Part shown: piece by piece, positions 11,901 through 22,764 of the stretch
How the letters are laid out: each line of letters begins with the position of its first letter
How positions within the stretch are numbered: position 1 is the stretch's first letter
Source of the DNA: Heterocephalus glaber
Lineage: Eukaryota > Chordata > Mammalia > Rodentia > Bathyergidae
Assembly (NCBI RefSeq): GCF_000247695.1
Contig: NW_004624732.1
Coordinates: 20,626,595 to 20,690,594 of the forward strand
Direction: 5' to 3'
Length of the DNA stretch: 64,000 nucleotides
Notes under the pieces: model-generated
What the model was told of the DNA's origin: nothing
What the model saw: the letters and a program-made list of their open reading frames with translations, nothing else
Databases searched by the model: none
Position numbers and translations under genes: made by a program

Positions 11901-12380
11901 AATGAATTACAAATGGTCACAGGCTGTACACCTCCAGCCATTCAGAAACTAGATATTTAAAGTGAAAATGTGTTTCTATTTCATATGCATAGAGTGAGGG
12001 AGAGGAGAAAAAAGATTCTGTTATTGAACATTATATACCTCATTTTTTAAGAACACTAAGTACATGCCGCAAATTCTGGTTGGTAACTATAGATATGTTT
12101 TCTTTTTTATCACCACAAATATATCAGATATTTCCATCTTACAGAAGAAACTATAGCAGGGACATCAGTGAAAAATCATGGAGATACTAAATTGCATCAT
12201 TTGTATTCTTAGAGTCTCCACACAGTGTTAATTCTGAAAACAGTTACATGAGATGGAAAACATATACATTTTTCAGAAAAAGAAGATCCACAGGGTTCGT
12301 TTAATGAACAAACTCATACACCAAACAATAACTAGTTAAGCTGCCTGTAAATACTAGTTTGACTCAAATCATGAGACTGA
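8976..12380. other. Unique DNA with small old repeat fragments
   Basis: No gene is recognised. An L2/MIR-like patch at about 9700-9790 includes ccttacaacagttctttaaa and cacagacccag. A near-palindromic A/T word lies at 10,578-10,602. A pyrimidine-rich tract runs from 9835 to 9930. Confidence 0.5.
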
Positions 12381-12384
12381 CTCT

Positions 12385-12425
12385 CAGTCTCTGTCTCTGT
12401 TTCTCTGTCTCTCTCTTTTCTTCTT
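12385..12425. repeat. (CT)n-rich tract
   Basis: Repeated gtctctgtctctg and ctctctct words directly adjoin the composite SINE that follows. Confidence 0.7.
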
Positions 12426-12427
12426 TA

Positions 12428-12608
12428 AAGTACTGGGAACTGAACCCAGGATCCTTCACATGCTAGGCAAATGACTCTATCACTGAGCTACATGAACAAT
12501 CCTTGTTTTATTTATCTCACTAAGTTGCCCAGGCTGGCCTCAAACTTGTGATTCTCCGCTTCAGTTTCCCAAGGAGCTAGGATTACAGGTGTGCAACACC
12601 ATGCCTTG
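12428..12608 (-). mobile_element. B1-ID composite SINE (B1-dID type)
   Basis: Read on the minus strand, a B1 half (12,608 down to about 12,515; plus-strand words ttgcccaggctggcctcaaac and ctaggattacaggtgtgc) is followed by an ID-like tRNA half (about 12,490-12,428; ctgggaactgaacccagg, tgctaggcaa, cactgagctac). B1-ID fusions are known from several rodent lineages. Three copies with the same order occur in this window. Confidence 0.75.
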
Positions 12609-12624
12609 TAAAACAATGCTTCTT

Positions 12625-12716
12625 GGGCAGGGGATTTAGCTCAGTGGTTCTGCTGCCTGCCTCTCAAACGCAAGGTCCCGACCTTGATCCCCAGTATAAA
12701 AAAAAAACCAAAAACA
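12625..12716 (+). mobile_element. tRNA-derived SINE with 15-bp TSD
   Basis: The body reads ggggatttagctcagtggtt, carrying an A-box-like tagctcagtgg, and ends in a diverged B-box and ccagtat plus an A-rich tail. The 15-bp word aaaacaatgcttctt occurs at 12,610-12,624 and again at 12,717-12,731, a perfect TSD. It landed 17 bp beyond the B1-ID composite. Confidence 0.92.
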
Positions 12717-12731
12717 AAAACAATGCTTCTT

Positions 12732-13435
12732 AGTATAAAAACAATAGTCTCTGTGCCAGACAGTGTTTATATCATCTCATGATGGTCTGGACACATGCTT
12801 GCAGAGTGGGTAGCAGTGTTCATCACAGTTGTGGTCCAGCCCTTTCTGTGTATGTACAGATATTACACAGATCAAGAAAGGATTACAGTGTGAAGACTGA
12901 GCCCACCTCTGTCTGATTCTGTACTCCTGTTCTGCCTGCTCCACAGAGCTTGTTGTAAAGACCACAGGTGCCCTTTCTCCCTGGGAGATACACACCTCAC
13001 TATACACCCACCAAGTGGCTAATGATATATGTGTGCTTCCTCCTTCCCCAACCAAGGGCCACCTTCCATGGTGTCCCAGGGTGAAGCAAAAGATATCTAA
13101 CCTGCATCATAGAAACTTCTGCTCCAAAGCCTCCAATTGGTCTTGATTATGTTCAGAATGCAACTGAACTCATGTCATGTGATTCATGTGTCCTTTGGTA
13201 ATCGCTCCACGCCCAACTCTGATTCATCTCTATCTGTTCCCTCTGCCATTCCGACCAGGCTGGGTCTTAGTCTCATGGTTTGTGGCTCCATTTACAACTT
13301 TTTCTCCCATACCTTGCTCTTTCACTTTATGTAGGTATCTATTCAAAATCACCTGCTCAAGGAGACATTATTTTTAAAAGAATATATCTATGAATAAATT
13401 ACATACATATAAAATATGTTATATATACCAAAAAG

Positions 13436-13436
<1 letters not shown>
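12732..13436. other. Unique DNA
   Basis: No gene or named repeat is recognised. A few short frames at 12,777-13,377 lack recognisable features. Confidence 0.5.

Positions 13437-13493
<57 letters not shown>
13437..13493. repeat. (TA)n microsatellite, about 26 uninterrupted units
   Basis: Alternating ta runs without interruption from about 13,438 to 13,492. Long pure TA tracts are unstable and often length-polymorphic. Confidence 0.95.
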
Positions 13494-13497
<4 letters not shown>

Positions 13498-13824
13498 TGT
13501 TTGTTGTTTGTATCCTGCACTGGGTTCTAAGTTCTATGGAAGTGGCATTTTGATCAGCATTATGTCACCCGGAACGATGTCTGAATAAGGCTGAACTGAG
13601 CATATCTCTGCATGTTTGGATGAATTACTTAAAAAATGCAGGTATATTAGCTAATATATGGCATGTGTTTTACTTTATTTTTACTTTGTAAGTTTTTAAT
13701 CTAAGGTATATTTAAATCTTTAAGAAATGTTATTAGTATACTTCATCCTGTGGAACTGATACATACACCTGTGTCATCTTGATCCTTTTTCCACCGCCAC
13801 CCCCAGTCTCCCACTATTACTTTT

Positions 13825-13910
13825 TTTTTTTTTTGGTACTGGGGATTGAACTCAGGACCTTGCTCTTTCGAGGCAGGTGGCAGAACCACTGAGCTAGATC
13901 CTTGGCCTTT
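13825..13910 (-). mobile_element. tRNA-derived SINE with TSD
   Basis: The plus strand shows a T-run, ggtactggggattgaactc (B-box complement), aggcaggtggcag, and accactgagctagatcc (A-box complement). The flanking word cccac(t/c)attactttt occurs at 13,810-13,824 and 13,911-13,925, a TSD with one mismatch. Confidence 0.92.
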
Positions 13911-13925
13911 CCCACCATTACTTTT

Positions 13926-14974
13926 GAAACCAACTGAAAAGAAATACTAGCAACACACACAGATGTAAGAGAAAGCGCATTTGGATAGCTTCCAGATAAG
14001 TAAGTAAAGTCATAGAACTGGGAACAAAGATGGAACATGATTAAGCTGCAACTGTTGTTAAGAGAGGCTTCAATTCTTTACAAATGCTAGCAGAGATGAC
14101 AACTTGAAGTTGACAGAAAGAGAAAATTTGTTCTTTGTGGGAGAAAAATAAATGTTATTTCACCCTCATTTCCTCTTTTAACTGAGAAAATTGAGATAAG
14201 AGAGAGAAGGGAGATATCAGTGTGAGACATCTAATCTTAAGGGCCGGAACAGGAGAGAGGAGCATTTTTATAGCACAGATATAAAAGAGGACACCACCTT
14301 GCTTTCAAGTGCAGTGTTGCTTTCATTAACCTTTCAGGGAGGAAGGTGGCAGCATTTGCTTGTTTAACTACATGTAGAATGATGGGCCTTGTAAGCCCAC
14401 ACCTCTGTCCTGAAGTGGCTTTATGTAGAACAGATGCAGCCCCAGGCCCTTCTTCTCAAGGCAGGCTAATTGATCTCAACATTTGCAGTAAATGAAAACT
14501 CTCTATCTAGATAAGATACTTTCTTTCAGAGGATCTCCAATCAGGACAACTTTATACAAACACAGCAACTACTAACTACTACAGCTCGGCTCCTCAAGCT
14601 TGGAGGCAGCATCTTACCATCCTCATTGCTGCTCAAGGGACAGTGGTGGTCTGAGCAAAATGGCAAATGTTTGGGGTGAGGACAAATAAGTTCTGACTTG
14701 GTTCCTCTGACCCCATGTCTAGGCTTCTGCTTTCCTCTCATGAAGTGAGAGGCTGGATGGGACTGAATAAGCCCTGTGGTGTGCACCCCGATTTAAAATT
14801 CCAAAAATTCTAAATCAGTAATTGGTCATTAAAGAACAGCTTGAGAATGTTCCAGTTAAATTAAAATTTGGAGATAAGCTATCAAAAGTATCTTGAGGTT
14901 CCTTTTTAGTCAACTTCTAGAGGTAACATTTACTTTAGAGAAAATTTAGTTTTAAAATACTGTTTTCTTAAAAA
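13926..14974. other. Unique DNA
   Basis: No gene or named repeat is recognised. An 81-codon minus frame at 14,541-14,786 has no recognisable domain. Confidence 0.5.
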
Positions 14975-15086
14975 GCTGGGTGTGATGGTGCATGCCTGTA
15001 ATCTCAGCTCTTGAGGTGGGGGGTGGTTGGAGGAGGAGGATCGCTGTAAGTTGGAGGTCAGCCTGGGCTACACAGTGAGACATTGT

Positions 15087-15088
<2 letters not shown>
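14975..15088 (+). mobile_element. B1 SINE
   Basis: gctgggtgtgatggtgcatg, cctgtaatctcagctc and ggtcagcctgggctacacag appear in the B1 order. Its tail is replaced by a CA/TA microsatellite. Confidence 0.9.
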
Positions 15089-15117
<29 letters not shown>

Positions 15118-15156
15118 ATACATATATATGTGTGTGTATATATATATATATATATG
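15087..15156. repeat. Compound (CA)n-(TATG/TA)n microsatellite
   Basis: About 14 CA units at 15,087-15,115 are followed by catatatatgtgtgtgtata and a TA run to about 15,155. It sits at the B1 tail, a common place for microsatellite birth. Confidence 0.9.
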
Positions 15157-15604
15157 CTGGTTTTGGCAGTTCTACTTGGCTAAAGGTATTTAAGGATATA
15201 AGAGGAGAGGAGGAGCAAAAGTCACAGTAGAATATGCATACGAAGCATGCCTAGAAATATAGGCCATAATATGACTGCTATTATTATACATTTTTACTAG
15301 TCTCTTAATTTACTAGACTCAGTAGTTTTTAGATTACTTTTCAAAAAGGGGATAATTCATATTATTCTCTTTTTTTAATTTAAAATTAAATCTTTTAGTT
15401 TAAAAATTATCTTTCTCTTGATTTCTACTTTTCAAGCTTCAGTTCACACTTTGGACAGGCATAGGATGGTATTAATAAGGAAAAATCATGTTTCTTCAAT
15501 TCTAACACCAGGATTATCATTCTCATTTCTGCATCTTGTGGTGGTCAGCTTAAGAAAAACTAAGCAGTAATCAAACCAGCTACATCAGATGGCATAGGCA
15601 AAAG

Positions 15605-15795
15605 CCCCAGCTCTGCCACCTTTCCCTCTGTAATATCCGGGGTGTAAATCAACCTCTGGTGTATAGATGTGTTGTCTGCAAAATGAAGATGCGAAGAAGT
15701 CCAACCTCATAATTTTGCTACTAAGATCAAAATAAACAGTACTAATGCAATACTTAGTACAAAGCTTGACAAAAACTAAATATGCAATATTACTT
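15605..15795 (+). mobile_element. MIR SINE relic
   Basis: ccagctctgccacctttccc, then tctgcaaaatgaagatg, then aatacttagtacaaagc follow the MIR order (tctgccac..., tctgtaaaatgggga..., ...gtgcctggcacatagta). Diverged; ends approximate. Confidence 0.6.
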
Positions 15796-16250
15796 AACTA
15801 CACTTATTGTAGGTTTAAGTGCTTTTTATTTGATTTTTTAAAATAGCTTTGAAGGAGATTGAGCAGCCAACAAATTTTCCATAAAAATCACTCTTTTAAT
15901 GTCATAGTTACATATCCTTTCTCCAGTATCACACTACATAATCATATCCCAAATTTCATCCAATAATTATAGTAAAATAGTCAACATTTCTTGATTATTT
16001 ATATTATGCTGTCATGAATGTGAAATGTATTGTTATTTAATTTACCTTATGGGATTGTTAGGAAGGAATATGCATGGGGACATGAATGCTGACCTTTCAA
16101 GGCTTTCTTTCAGGGTCAGAGACATGGGACTCAAATGGAGGGAGCTTTACTCTCAGTGTCCACACATGCTGTGTGCATCTATCATTCTTGTCATCATTTC
16201 CCATTGCTAGCTATTTTTTCTTAACTCTTAAAATTTTAAGTTACTATTAT

Positions 16251-16490
16251 GAACTTGTTTCAAGTACCAGCTCACCCATGAACACTGTCCTGTAACCCCA
16301 AATCACCTATTAAGTCTGATGGATGAATTTTGAGATTTCCAAAATTTGATTTTAATAGCACTTGTAATAGTACTTAGTAATAATACTTGAACTTGTTTCA
16401 AGTACCAGCTCACCCATGAACTCTGTCCTGTAACCCCAAATCACCTATTAAGTCTGACTGATGAATTTTGAGATTTCCAAAATTTGATTT
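16251..16490 (+). repeat. 138-bp-period tandem duplication
   Basis: The 102-bp segment 16,251-16,352 recurs at 16,389-16,490 with about three mismatches. Both copies start gaacttgtttcaagtacc and end ccaaaatttgattt. The 36-bp spacer between them is AT-rich. The low divergence points to a recent local duplication. Confidence 0.95.
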
Positions 16491-19007
16491 GTATTATCTT
16501 TTAAAATTATTTTCATTTAATTAGTGATCTTCATAATTTGTGGAGGGCCCAGTGATAGGTCATCAAAAATTTTGCTTTTCTTTTGTAGGGCTTTGGTATT
16601 TATTTTTGTTACTTCCCTCGCTTCTTCCCTCCCTTCCTCCTCCTCCTCTCTTTCTTTCTCTTATTCATTCATTCTTTCTTTTCAATGCACATAGTGACCT
16701 TTCTCTTTCAGTATTGTTTTTCTTTAAAAACATGCATGTATCTAAAGCAAAGAAGTGGGCCATGCTCAAATGAACAAATAATTGAGGCTTTCACAGTTAA
16801 TCCATTTTTAAAAGTCTCCCTCTGTGACTAAATCATTAAAGAAATGTCAAGTCTTGCTAATTCTTAGTAGTCCCTGTGAGGGGCTTTCAGGAGTTTTCTG
16901 TTAGTGTGTATGTTTGCATAGTCTTCCACTTGTACCTGTTTTTTGTGTCTAACTCACAATTCTGCACCTGTGCTCTCTATGTACCTCACAATTCTAAATG
17001 GGAAGGATGAAAAGTTTATTTCCTCCAAATCTCAGCCCTATCATCTTCATTTTCAAAATAGTGCAATCTCCTCCTAGCCAGTATAATGATCAGTCACGAT
17101 TTAACCTCAACACTATTCATTTACTGGCTGACTAAACTTAATCAACATATTTCAATCTCTGTTCTCTGTTCCATCTATAAAGTTGAAATTGGATTATCTA
17201 ATTTTCAGAGTTTTAAAAAATAATTACAGATAAATTGATATATTAATCAATTGGGTCACAAAAATTATCATCTAGCCAGTGATAAAAGAAGAACAATTCT
17301 TAGTCTCTCTTCTGATCTATACTTCCTTTTCTCATTAGTATTTTATATTATTTTAATGTTTTTTTCATCATTGTATATGGATATTTTTTCCTTTTGAAAT
17401 GCATACAACTTTTGTAGATAATATCCAAAGCCTCTGGCAGGAGGTAGTACCAACAAAAGATATAAGTAAACAAATGTAATAAAATAAATAAATATAGCCT
17501 CATGGTTATGAATTTCCAAAGCCTTGTGTTCTCCAGTTATACAAACTGTCAACAATGATGATTATTTATAAATCCCAAAGAACCAACAAAGTGGGAAATG
17601 TAAAATTTAGCATAGGGCTTGCCTGTACAGAAGCAATACTAATTGCAGTCATTTATGTCAACAGCTTACCATTTATACCTAATTACCATGCCTCAAAATT
17701 GCATTATGTATATCATTAGGTGCATGTCAAATTAACTCTGTTGTAAGTTTTATTTGATTATGCCCCTATTCTCCACACCTGCATGCTCAGTTTTTATAGT
17801 TTGTTGCTTATGTGTCACAGTCAGTTGCTCTTAACTTAAAGACATAAAAGGTAAAGACAGAAAACACTGAGAAGAAGAGGAATAAAGCAAGCAGTAGCAT
17901 ATACCATTAAAAAGTTTAATGTTGGGGAGCAGGGGAGGTCCAGCCTCTCAATTTTAAAACCTTAAATTGACCCCTTTCTTCCCACTGCTGTAGATTTTTC
18001 CTTTCCCATGGTGAAAAAGTTAGTTTTCTCCACTAGCCTAAGAAAATTTAACATGCTAAAAGACAATGACTTTGGAAATCAATGGATATGTATTCAACAT
18101 TCTACCATGTACTTGATGGGTAAAATTGAGACAATTTAACTGCTTTCAATTTCAGCTTCCTCAAATAAGAATACTGATATCTACCTGCAATGGTGAATTT
18201 TGCTTCAATTGGACTGGGATATGGGTGAGTAGATATTTGGTCAAATATTATTTTGGTGTGCCTGTAGGAATGTATCTGAATACAATTATCATTTGAGTTG
18301 GTAGATTGAGTAAAGCAGATTGCTCTCACCAATGTTGGTAAACTACATCCAATCCACTGAAAGCCTGGATAGAACAGAAAGAATAGGAGACTGCTCTCTC
18401 TCTTTGCAACACTGGCCTTCTCTTACCTTCAAACCTGACCTCTGATTAATACCATCATCTCTGCTGGTTTCCAGGCCTTCAGACTCAGACTGAAAGAGCA
18501 CCATCATTTCTCCTTGCTCTCCAGCCTGCTCGCCACAGAGATGGGAACTTCTTCTCACCTTCCATAATCATGTGAAGCACACACATTTTCTCTTTATGTA
18601 GCGAACCCAGGGTTATACATTATGTTACAGGCTACTTGTAAGGATAAGTAATATCTGTGAAGATAGTAATATTTTATCTGTGAAATATTTTTAATAAGAA
18701 GACCTATTTGTCTTCCTCCTTCAAATGTATTTATCAATCAAGTTTTCAAATCCTGGTGAGATTTTTCTTCTTTTAGAATTACCTAAAATCCCTGACTCTT
18801 CATACAGGTGGACATATTATTTGTTGTTATTTGATAGTGACTTTAGGAGGATTTGCATTAAAATCTAGAAAGTAAGCTTTTTGTTTATCTTTGCTTAGGT
18901 TTTATCTATATCCTTGACATGTTGCACTGGAAGTACAGAAGGTCATAGATCAGTTGCAGAAGGGAAGCTGGAGGCTCCTTTTCTGGTAATTTTGTTCTCC
19001 AGTGGGG
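16491..19007. other. Unique AT-rich DNA
   Basis: It holds a pyrimidine-rich tract at 16,608-16,682 (ttccctcc, ttcctcctcctcc, attcattcattc). No gene is recognised. Confidence 0.5.
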
Positions 19008-19100
19008 AAACTGAGATTTAGTGAGGATAAGTAACTAAACAGTTACGCAACTGGTTAGTGAAGAAATGGGACAAAGTGCTCCAATTGATCTTTTCACTGG
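19008..19100 (-). mobile_element. MIR SINE fragment
   Basis: ccagtggggaaactgagatt, gtgaggataagtaact and aactggttagtgaagaaatg match the MIR 3' half read in reverse (ggggaaactgaggc, gttaagtaacttgcc, ctagtaagtggcag). Confidence 0.65.
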
Positions 19101-19107
19101 CTGAGAT

Positions 19108-19323
19108 CAGAGGCTGGCAAACTTTGATCCACAGACCAAACTGGCCTGTCACCTGTTTTTGCAAATGGAATTTTACTGGGCACAGTCACTTTCTCATGCA
19201 TTTACATGCTGTATGTGTTTGCTGATCTAACAGAAGAGTTGAGTAGTTATGACAGAGACCATATGGCTTGAAAAGCCAAAAATATTTACTCTCTGGCCAT
19301 TTACAGAAAGTTTGCAGTCTTCT
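19108..19323 (+). mobile_element. hAT-type nonautonomous DNA transposon (MITE)
   Basis: It opens with cagaggctggcaaac and closes near gtttgcagtcttct, an imperfect terminal inverted repeat of the CAGNGGTNGGCAAAC hAT form. Inside are gcctgtttttgcaaatgg, gagttgagtagttatgacag and aatatttactctctggcc, a pattern I know from a common mammalian hAT MITE. The exact family name is not certain. Confidence 0.7.
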
Positions 19324-19882
19324 ATTTAAGAAAAGGAATTACACTAAAACTTTAATTTATGTCACCCAAACTTTCTTTTCTCTGAGTGAATAAAAACAAT
19401 GAACAACAAATAAAAAAATGGTGATGTTTTTATACTACATATGTTTTGTATTCAAAAAGACATGATGTCACCTATGGAATGTTTTTATGAAAGGCATTAT
19501 TCCTGTCATGAATACAGAGAGAAAATGTTGAAACCAATGAAATTCAAATGACTGTTAAAGCCTCAGCACTTACAGTCTGTCTCCAGGGTTTTTGGTGAGG
19601 AGTTCTAACTTAAACCAGACACCCTGGGAGGTGAACTGTAGGGGTTTTGTGGGTACTGAGGGCATTTATTCCACTCATGATGCACAAGAAGCATACTGGG
19701 GGCACACCTCTGGCACTTCTGCATATCTTTGAGGGACCATTTAGGTTCACTCATTCCACTGGAAGATACACAACATATTTTCTTTGGTAGGATGCCTTAG
19801 GAAGGTGTACATGTTCTGTTGTGGCTAGAACACAAACAAGCTATACCTGTAACAAGAAGATAAGTCAAAAACAAGTGAAATG

Positions 19883-20014
19883 GGACCCGGGGATTTAGCT
19901 CAGTGGTTCCACCACCTGCCTTGCAAGCACAAGATCCTGAGTTCCATCCCCAGTACCAAACAAATAAACAAACAAATAAAGCACTATGGTAGGTTTAAAA
20001 ACAAACAAACAAAC
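19883..20014 (+). mobile_element. tRNA-derived SINE with 14-bp TSD and AAAC-rich tail
   Basis: The body holds ggggatttagctcagtggtt and the B-box region gagttccatccccagtacc, then a long tail of aaac/aaat units. aaacaagtgaaatg occurs at 19,869-19,882 and 20,015-20,028. The tail holds a non-A insert (gcactatggtaggt) before the final aaac run. Confidence 0.9.
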
Positions 20015-20317
20015 AAACAAGTGAAATGTTTTCTCATAGCAGGGGAAATAACTGTTATAAAGGCATCATTATTTATTGCACATGTTAATATGCTGGGCAC
20101 AAATATAGAAGTGGCCTTGCTCATCAGCTCCTCAGCTCCTCAATTGCTCTGCTGTGTAGATAACACTCTCTAAGGGCACATGGGCTTGAATGTATTTGAA
20201 AAGGCCAACTTGATTGTTATAACAGAACTAGAAATTCATCACCTATGCATCAAGAAAAGCAAAAAGGCCTCCAGGATTGCTTAACTCAGTGGCTCACCAT
20301 GATCAAGAAGCCATGAA

Positions 20318-20602
20318 GAAGTTAAACTGTCATTATTTGCTGATGACATGATACTCTATATGGAAGACCTGAAAAACTACACCAAAAGACTTCTAGACAT
20401 AATTGACAGACTCAATAGAGTAGCTGGATATAAGGTCAACACTCAAAAACCAATAGCCTTCTTGTACACAAATAGAAGATTCACTGACAGAGAAATTAGG
20501 GAAACAATTCCTTTCACAACAGCATCCAAAAAAATGAAATATCTAGGAAGCAATCTACCAAAGAAGCAAAAGACCTCTACATTGAAAACTGCAGCACTAT
20601 GA
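20318..20602 (+). pseudogene. LINE-1 ORF2 reverse transcriptase fragment
   Basis: The frame encodes KLSLFADDMILY, whose FADD (codons 20,336-20,347) is the L1 form of the RT catalytic YXDD box that binds the metal ions for DNA synthesis. It continues with LLDIIDRLNRVAGYKVNTQK and AFLYTNRR, the conserved L1 stretch after the active site, and REIRETIPF. The frame stops at 20,602, where the L1 protein should continue. The fingers and palm regions upstream and the endonuclease are absent, so the piece cannot act. The parallel minus-strand copy at 46,077-46,721 carries the next part in one longer frame. Confidence 0.93.
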
Positions 20603-21109
20603 AAACACAGATCAAGGAAGATATAAGAAAATGCAAAGACATCCCTTGTTCCTGGGTAGGAAGAACCAACATAGTGAAAATGGTCATACTTCCAAACCTG
20701 CTATACAGATTCAATCCAAATCACCATTAAAATCCCAACAGTATATTTCACAGAACTAGAGAAAACAATCCAAAAATTCATTTGGAAACAGAGGAGACCT
20801 AGAATAGCAAAAGCAATTCTAGGTAAGAGAGACATGGCAGGGGGTATCACAATCCCCAACTTGAAACTATACTACAAAGGTACTGTGATAAAAACAGCAT
20901 GGTACTGACAAAGAAACTAACCTGAGGATCAGTGGAATAGATTAGAAGATGCAGAAACAACTCCAGACATACTCAGCTACTTTATCTTTGACAAAGAAGC
21001 CAACCACTTTCACTGTAGGAAAGATGGCTTCTTTAATAAATGATGCTGGAAAAACTGGATTTCAATCTACCAAAGGTTAAAACTAGACCCTTATCTTTCA
21101 TTTTCTTTC

Positions 21110-21217
21110 TTTTTCTTTTTTTTTTTTTTTTTTAGGGATAGGGATCAAACTCTGGTCCTTGCACTTGCAGGGCAGGCAGCGGAACCACTGAGCTAAATCC
21201 CAAGCCCAAGAGCCTTA
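21110..21217 (-). mobile_element. tRNA-derived SINE nested in LINE-1
   Basis: A T-run at 21,112-21,133 precedes gggatcaaactctggtcc, cagggcaggcagcggaacc and actgagctaaatcccaag. The L1 word ccttatctttc is present on both sides (about 21,090 and 21,213), consistent with a TSD. Confidence 0.88.
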
Positions 21218-21234
21218 TCTTTTCACCATGCATT
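21140..21234 (+). repeat. 95-bp exact duplicate, left of gap
   Basis: Identical over all 95 bases to 21,427-21,521, from agggatcaaactctgg to caccatgcatt, spanning most of the SINE and the L1 sequence beyond. It ends exactly at the first N. Confidence 0.97.
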
Positions 21235-21334
21235 NNNNNNNNNNNNNNNNNNNNNNNNNNNNNNNNNNNNNNNNNNNNNNNNNNNNNNNNNNNNNNNNNN
21301 NNNNNNNNNNNNNNNNNNNNNNNNNNNNNNNNNN
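21235..21334. other. Assembly gap, 100 N
   Basis: Exactly 100 N, the usual placeholder for a gap of unknown size. The sequence left of it (21,140-21,234) reappears right of it (21,427-21,521). Confidence 1.
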
Positions 21335-21426
21335 TACTCATCAGTACAATAATGAGATTGAATTATACACTCATTAGGGAGATGAAGTTAAAAGTTTTTG
21401 CTTTTTTTTTTTTTTTTTTTGGTGCC

Positions 21427-21521
21427 AGGGATCAAACTCTGGTCCTTGCACTTGCAGGGCAGGCAGCGGAACCACTGAGCTAAATCCCAAGCCCAAGAGC
21501 CTTATCTTTTCACCATGCATT
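21427..21521 (+). repeat. 95-bp exact duplicate, right of gap
   Basis: Second copy of the segment abutting the gap. Its upstream flank (21,335-21,396) differs and does not read as L1, while its downstream flank continues L1 normally (taaaccaaaattaaagtgg). It is probably the same locus assembled twice. Confidence 0.97.
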
Positions 21522-21919
21522 AAACCAAAATTAAAGTGGATTAAAGATCTAAATATTAAAACAGAAACACTAAACTTACTGGAAGATAAGTTAGGTAGAA
21601 CTCTTGCAGACATTTGCATAGGAAAAGACTTTATGAACAAAACATCAGTACCATGAGAACTAGCATAAAGAATCAACAACTGGGATCTCATCTTATTAAA
21701 AAGCTTCTGCACTGCAAGAGAAACCACCAACAGAGCTAAAAGACAACCTACAATGTGGGAAAAAAATTTTTACCAGCTGTTCCTTAGAAAAAGGTCTACT
21801 ATCTTGAATACATAAAGAACTCAAAAAAATCAGACCACCCAAATATAAAGACCTAATTAAAAAATGGGCATCTGAAATGAACAGACATTTCTCAGACAAA
21901 GTAAAAGCAGCAAATAAAC

Positions 21920-22207
21920 ATGAAAAAATGTACAACATCACTGGTCGTTCGAGAGATGCAGATGAAAACAACACTGAGATTCTACTTCACCCCAGAAAGA
22001 ATGGCTGTTATCAAGAAATCAACCAATAACAAATGCTGGCGGGGTTGTGGGGAGAAAGAAACCTTTCTCCATTGTTTCTGGGAGTGCAGATTGGTGCAAC
22101 CACTGTGGAAATCAAAATGGAGATACCTCAAAACACTAAGATTAGAGGTCTCATTTGACCCTGCTACTCCTCTGATCAGTATCTTCCCCCCAAAATTAAA
22201 AGCATGA
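21920..22207 (+). pseudogene. LINE-1 ORF2 C-terminal cysteine-rich fragment
   Basis: A 95-residue open frame holds the L1 ORF2p C-terminal motif C-X3-C-X7-H-X4-C, at C39, C43, H51 and C56, followed by RLVQPLWKSKWRYL. This segment binds RNA and is needed for retrotransposition in known L1s. Ahead of it, YFTPERMAVIKK matches the conserved approach to the motif. The fragment is separated from the RT part by frame breaks, the SINE and the gap, so it is a relic. The first residues read from an internal methionine rather than a real start. Confidence 0.9.
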
Positions 22208-22539
22208 TACCACAGTGATATTTGCACACCCATATTCACAGTGACATAGTCTATAAGAGCTAAGGCTTCAGAACAGCCAAATTCCCCATCAACTGGAGAC
22301 TGGATAAAGAAGATGTGTTTTTGTTTTTATAAAATGGAGTACTACTCAGCCATAAAGAACGAGAAACTGGAGACATTTACAGCTAAATGGATCCACATTG
22401 AGGCCATACTCTTAAGTGAAATAAATAGGACAAACGTGTAAATACCGAATAGTTTCTCTGGTGAGAGAAACTAAAAGTGTAAACAAGGATCAAAATGTAT
22501 AATTTATAATGTGAAATTGGAAGAAATGATCTAAACGTG

Positions 22540-22764
22540 TAGGGGATTTGGGAGGGGTAGGGGAAAGGAAAAAATACTAGAAAAAGGAAAAAATGGAAGC
22601 AAAGTCTCTGTTAATAGGGAAGGGTGGAGGGGGTGAAGGGAAGGCAGGGGAATGGGGAAAAAATAAAAACCAAGATACATCATGTAAAGGTACAAGTTCC
22701 CAATAATGAATGTAAATGTATTGTTTACCAAAATGTACCAATAAACTTAATGGAAGAAAAAAAA
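22540..22764 (+). mobile_element. LINE-1 3' UTR and tail
   Basis: A G/A-rich polypurine tract (gggaggggtaggggaaagg; gggtggagggggtgaaggg) is followed by catgtaaaggtacaagttcc and a short A-tail. The minus-strand copy has the complement at 44,500-44,720 in the same order, so both belong to one L1 family. Confidence 0.85.

Larger units (their letters stand above)
20316..22764 (+). mobile_element. LINE-1, 5'-truncated, with SINE and assembly gap
   Basis: It begins just upstream of the RT FADD codons and runs through the ORF2 C-terminus to a G/A-rich 3' UTR (about 22,540-22,670) and an A-tail at about 22,755. A possible TSD aagaagc(c/t)atg lies at 20,305-20,315 and 22,765-22,775. A minus-strand tRNA SINE interrupts it at about 21,110, followed by a 100-N gap. 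Several frame breaks show it is dead. Confidence 0.9.

Noticed and set aside
15027..15230. 67-codon frame rich in HT repeats
   Set aside because: It spans a B1 SINE and a CA/TA microsatellite.
21132..21341. Open frame across the N gap
   Set aside because: More than 30 of its codons are unknown bases, so the frame is meaningless.
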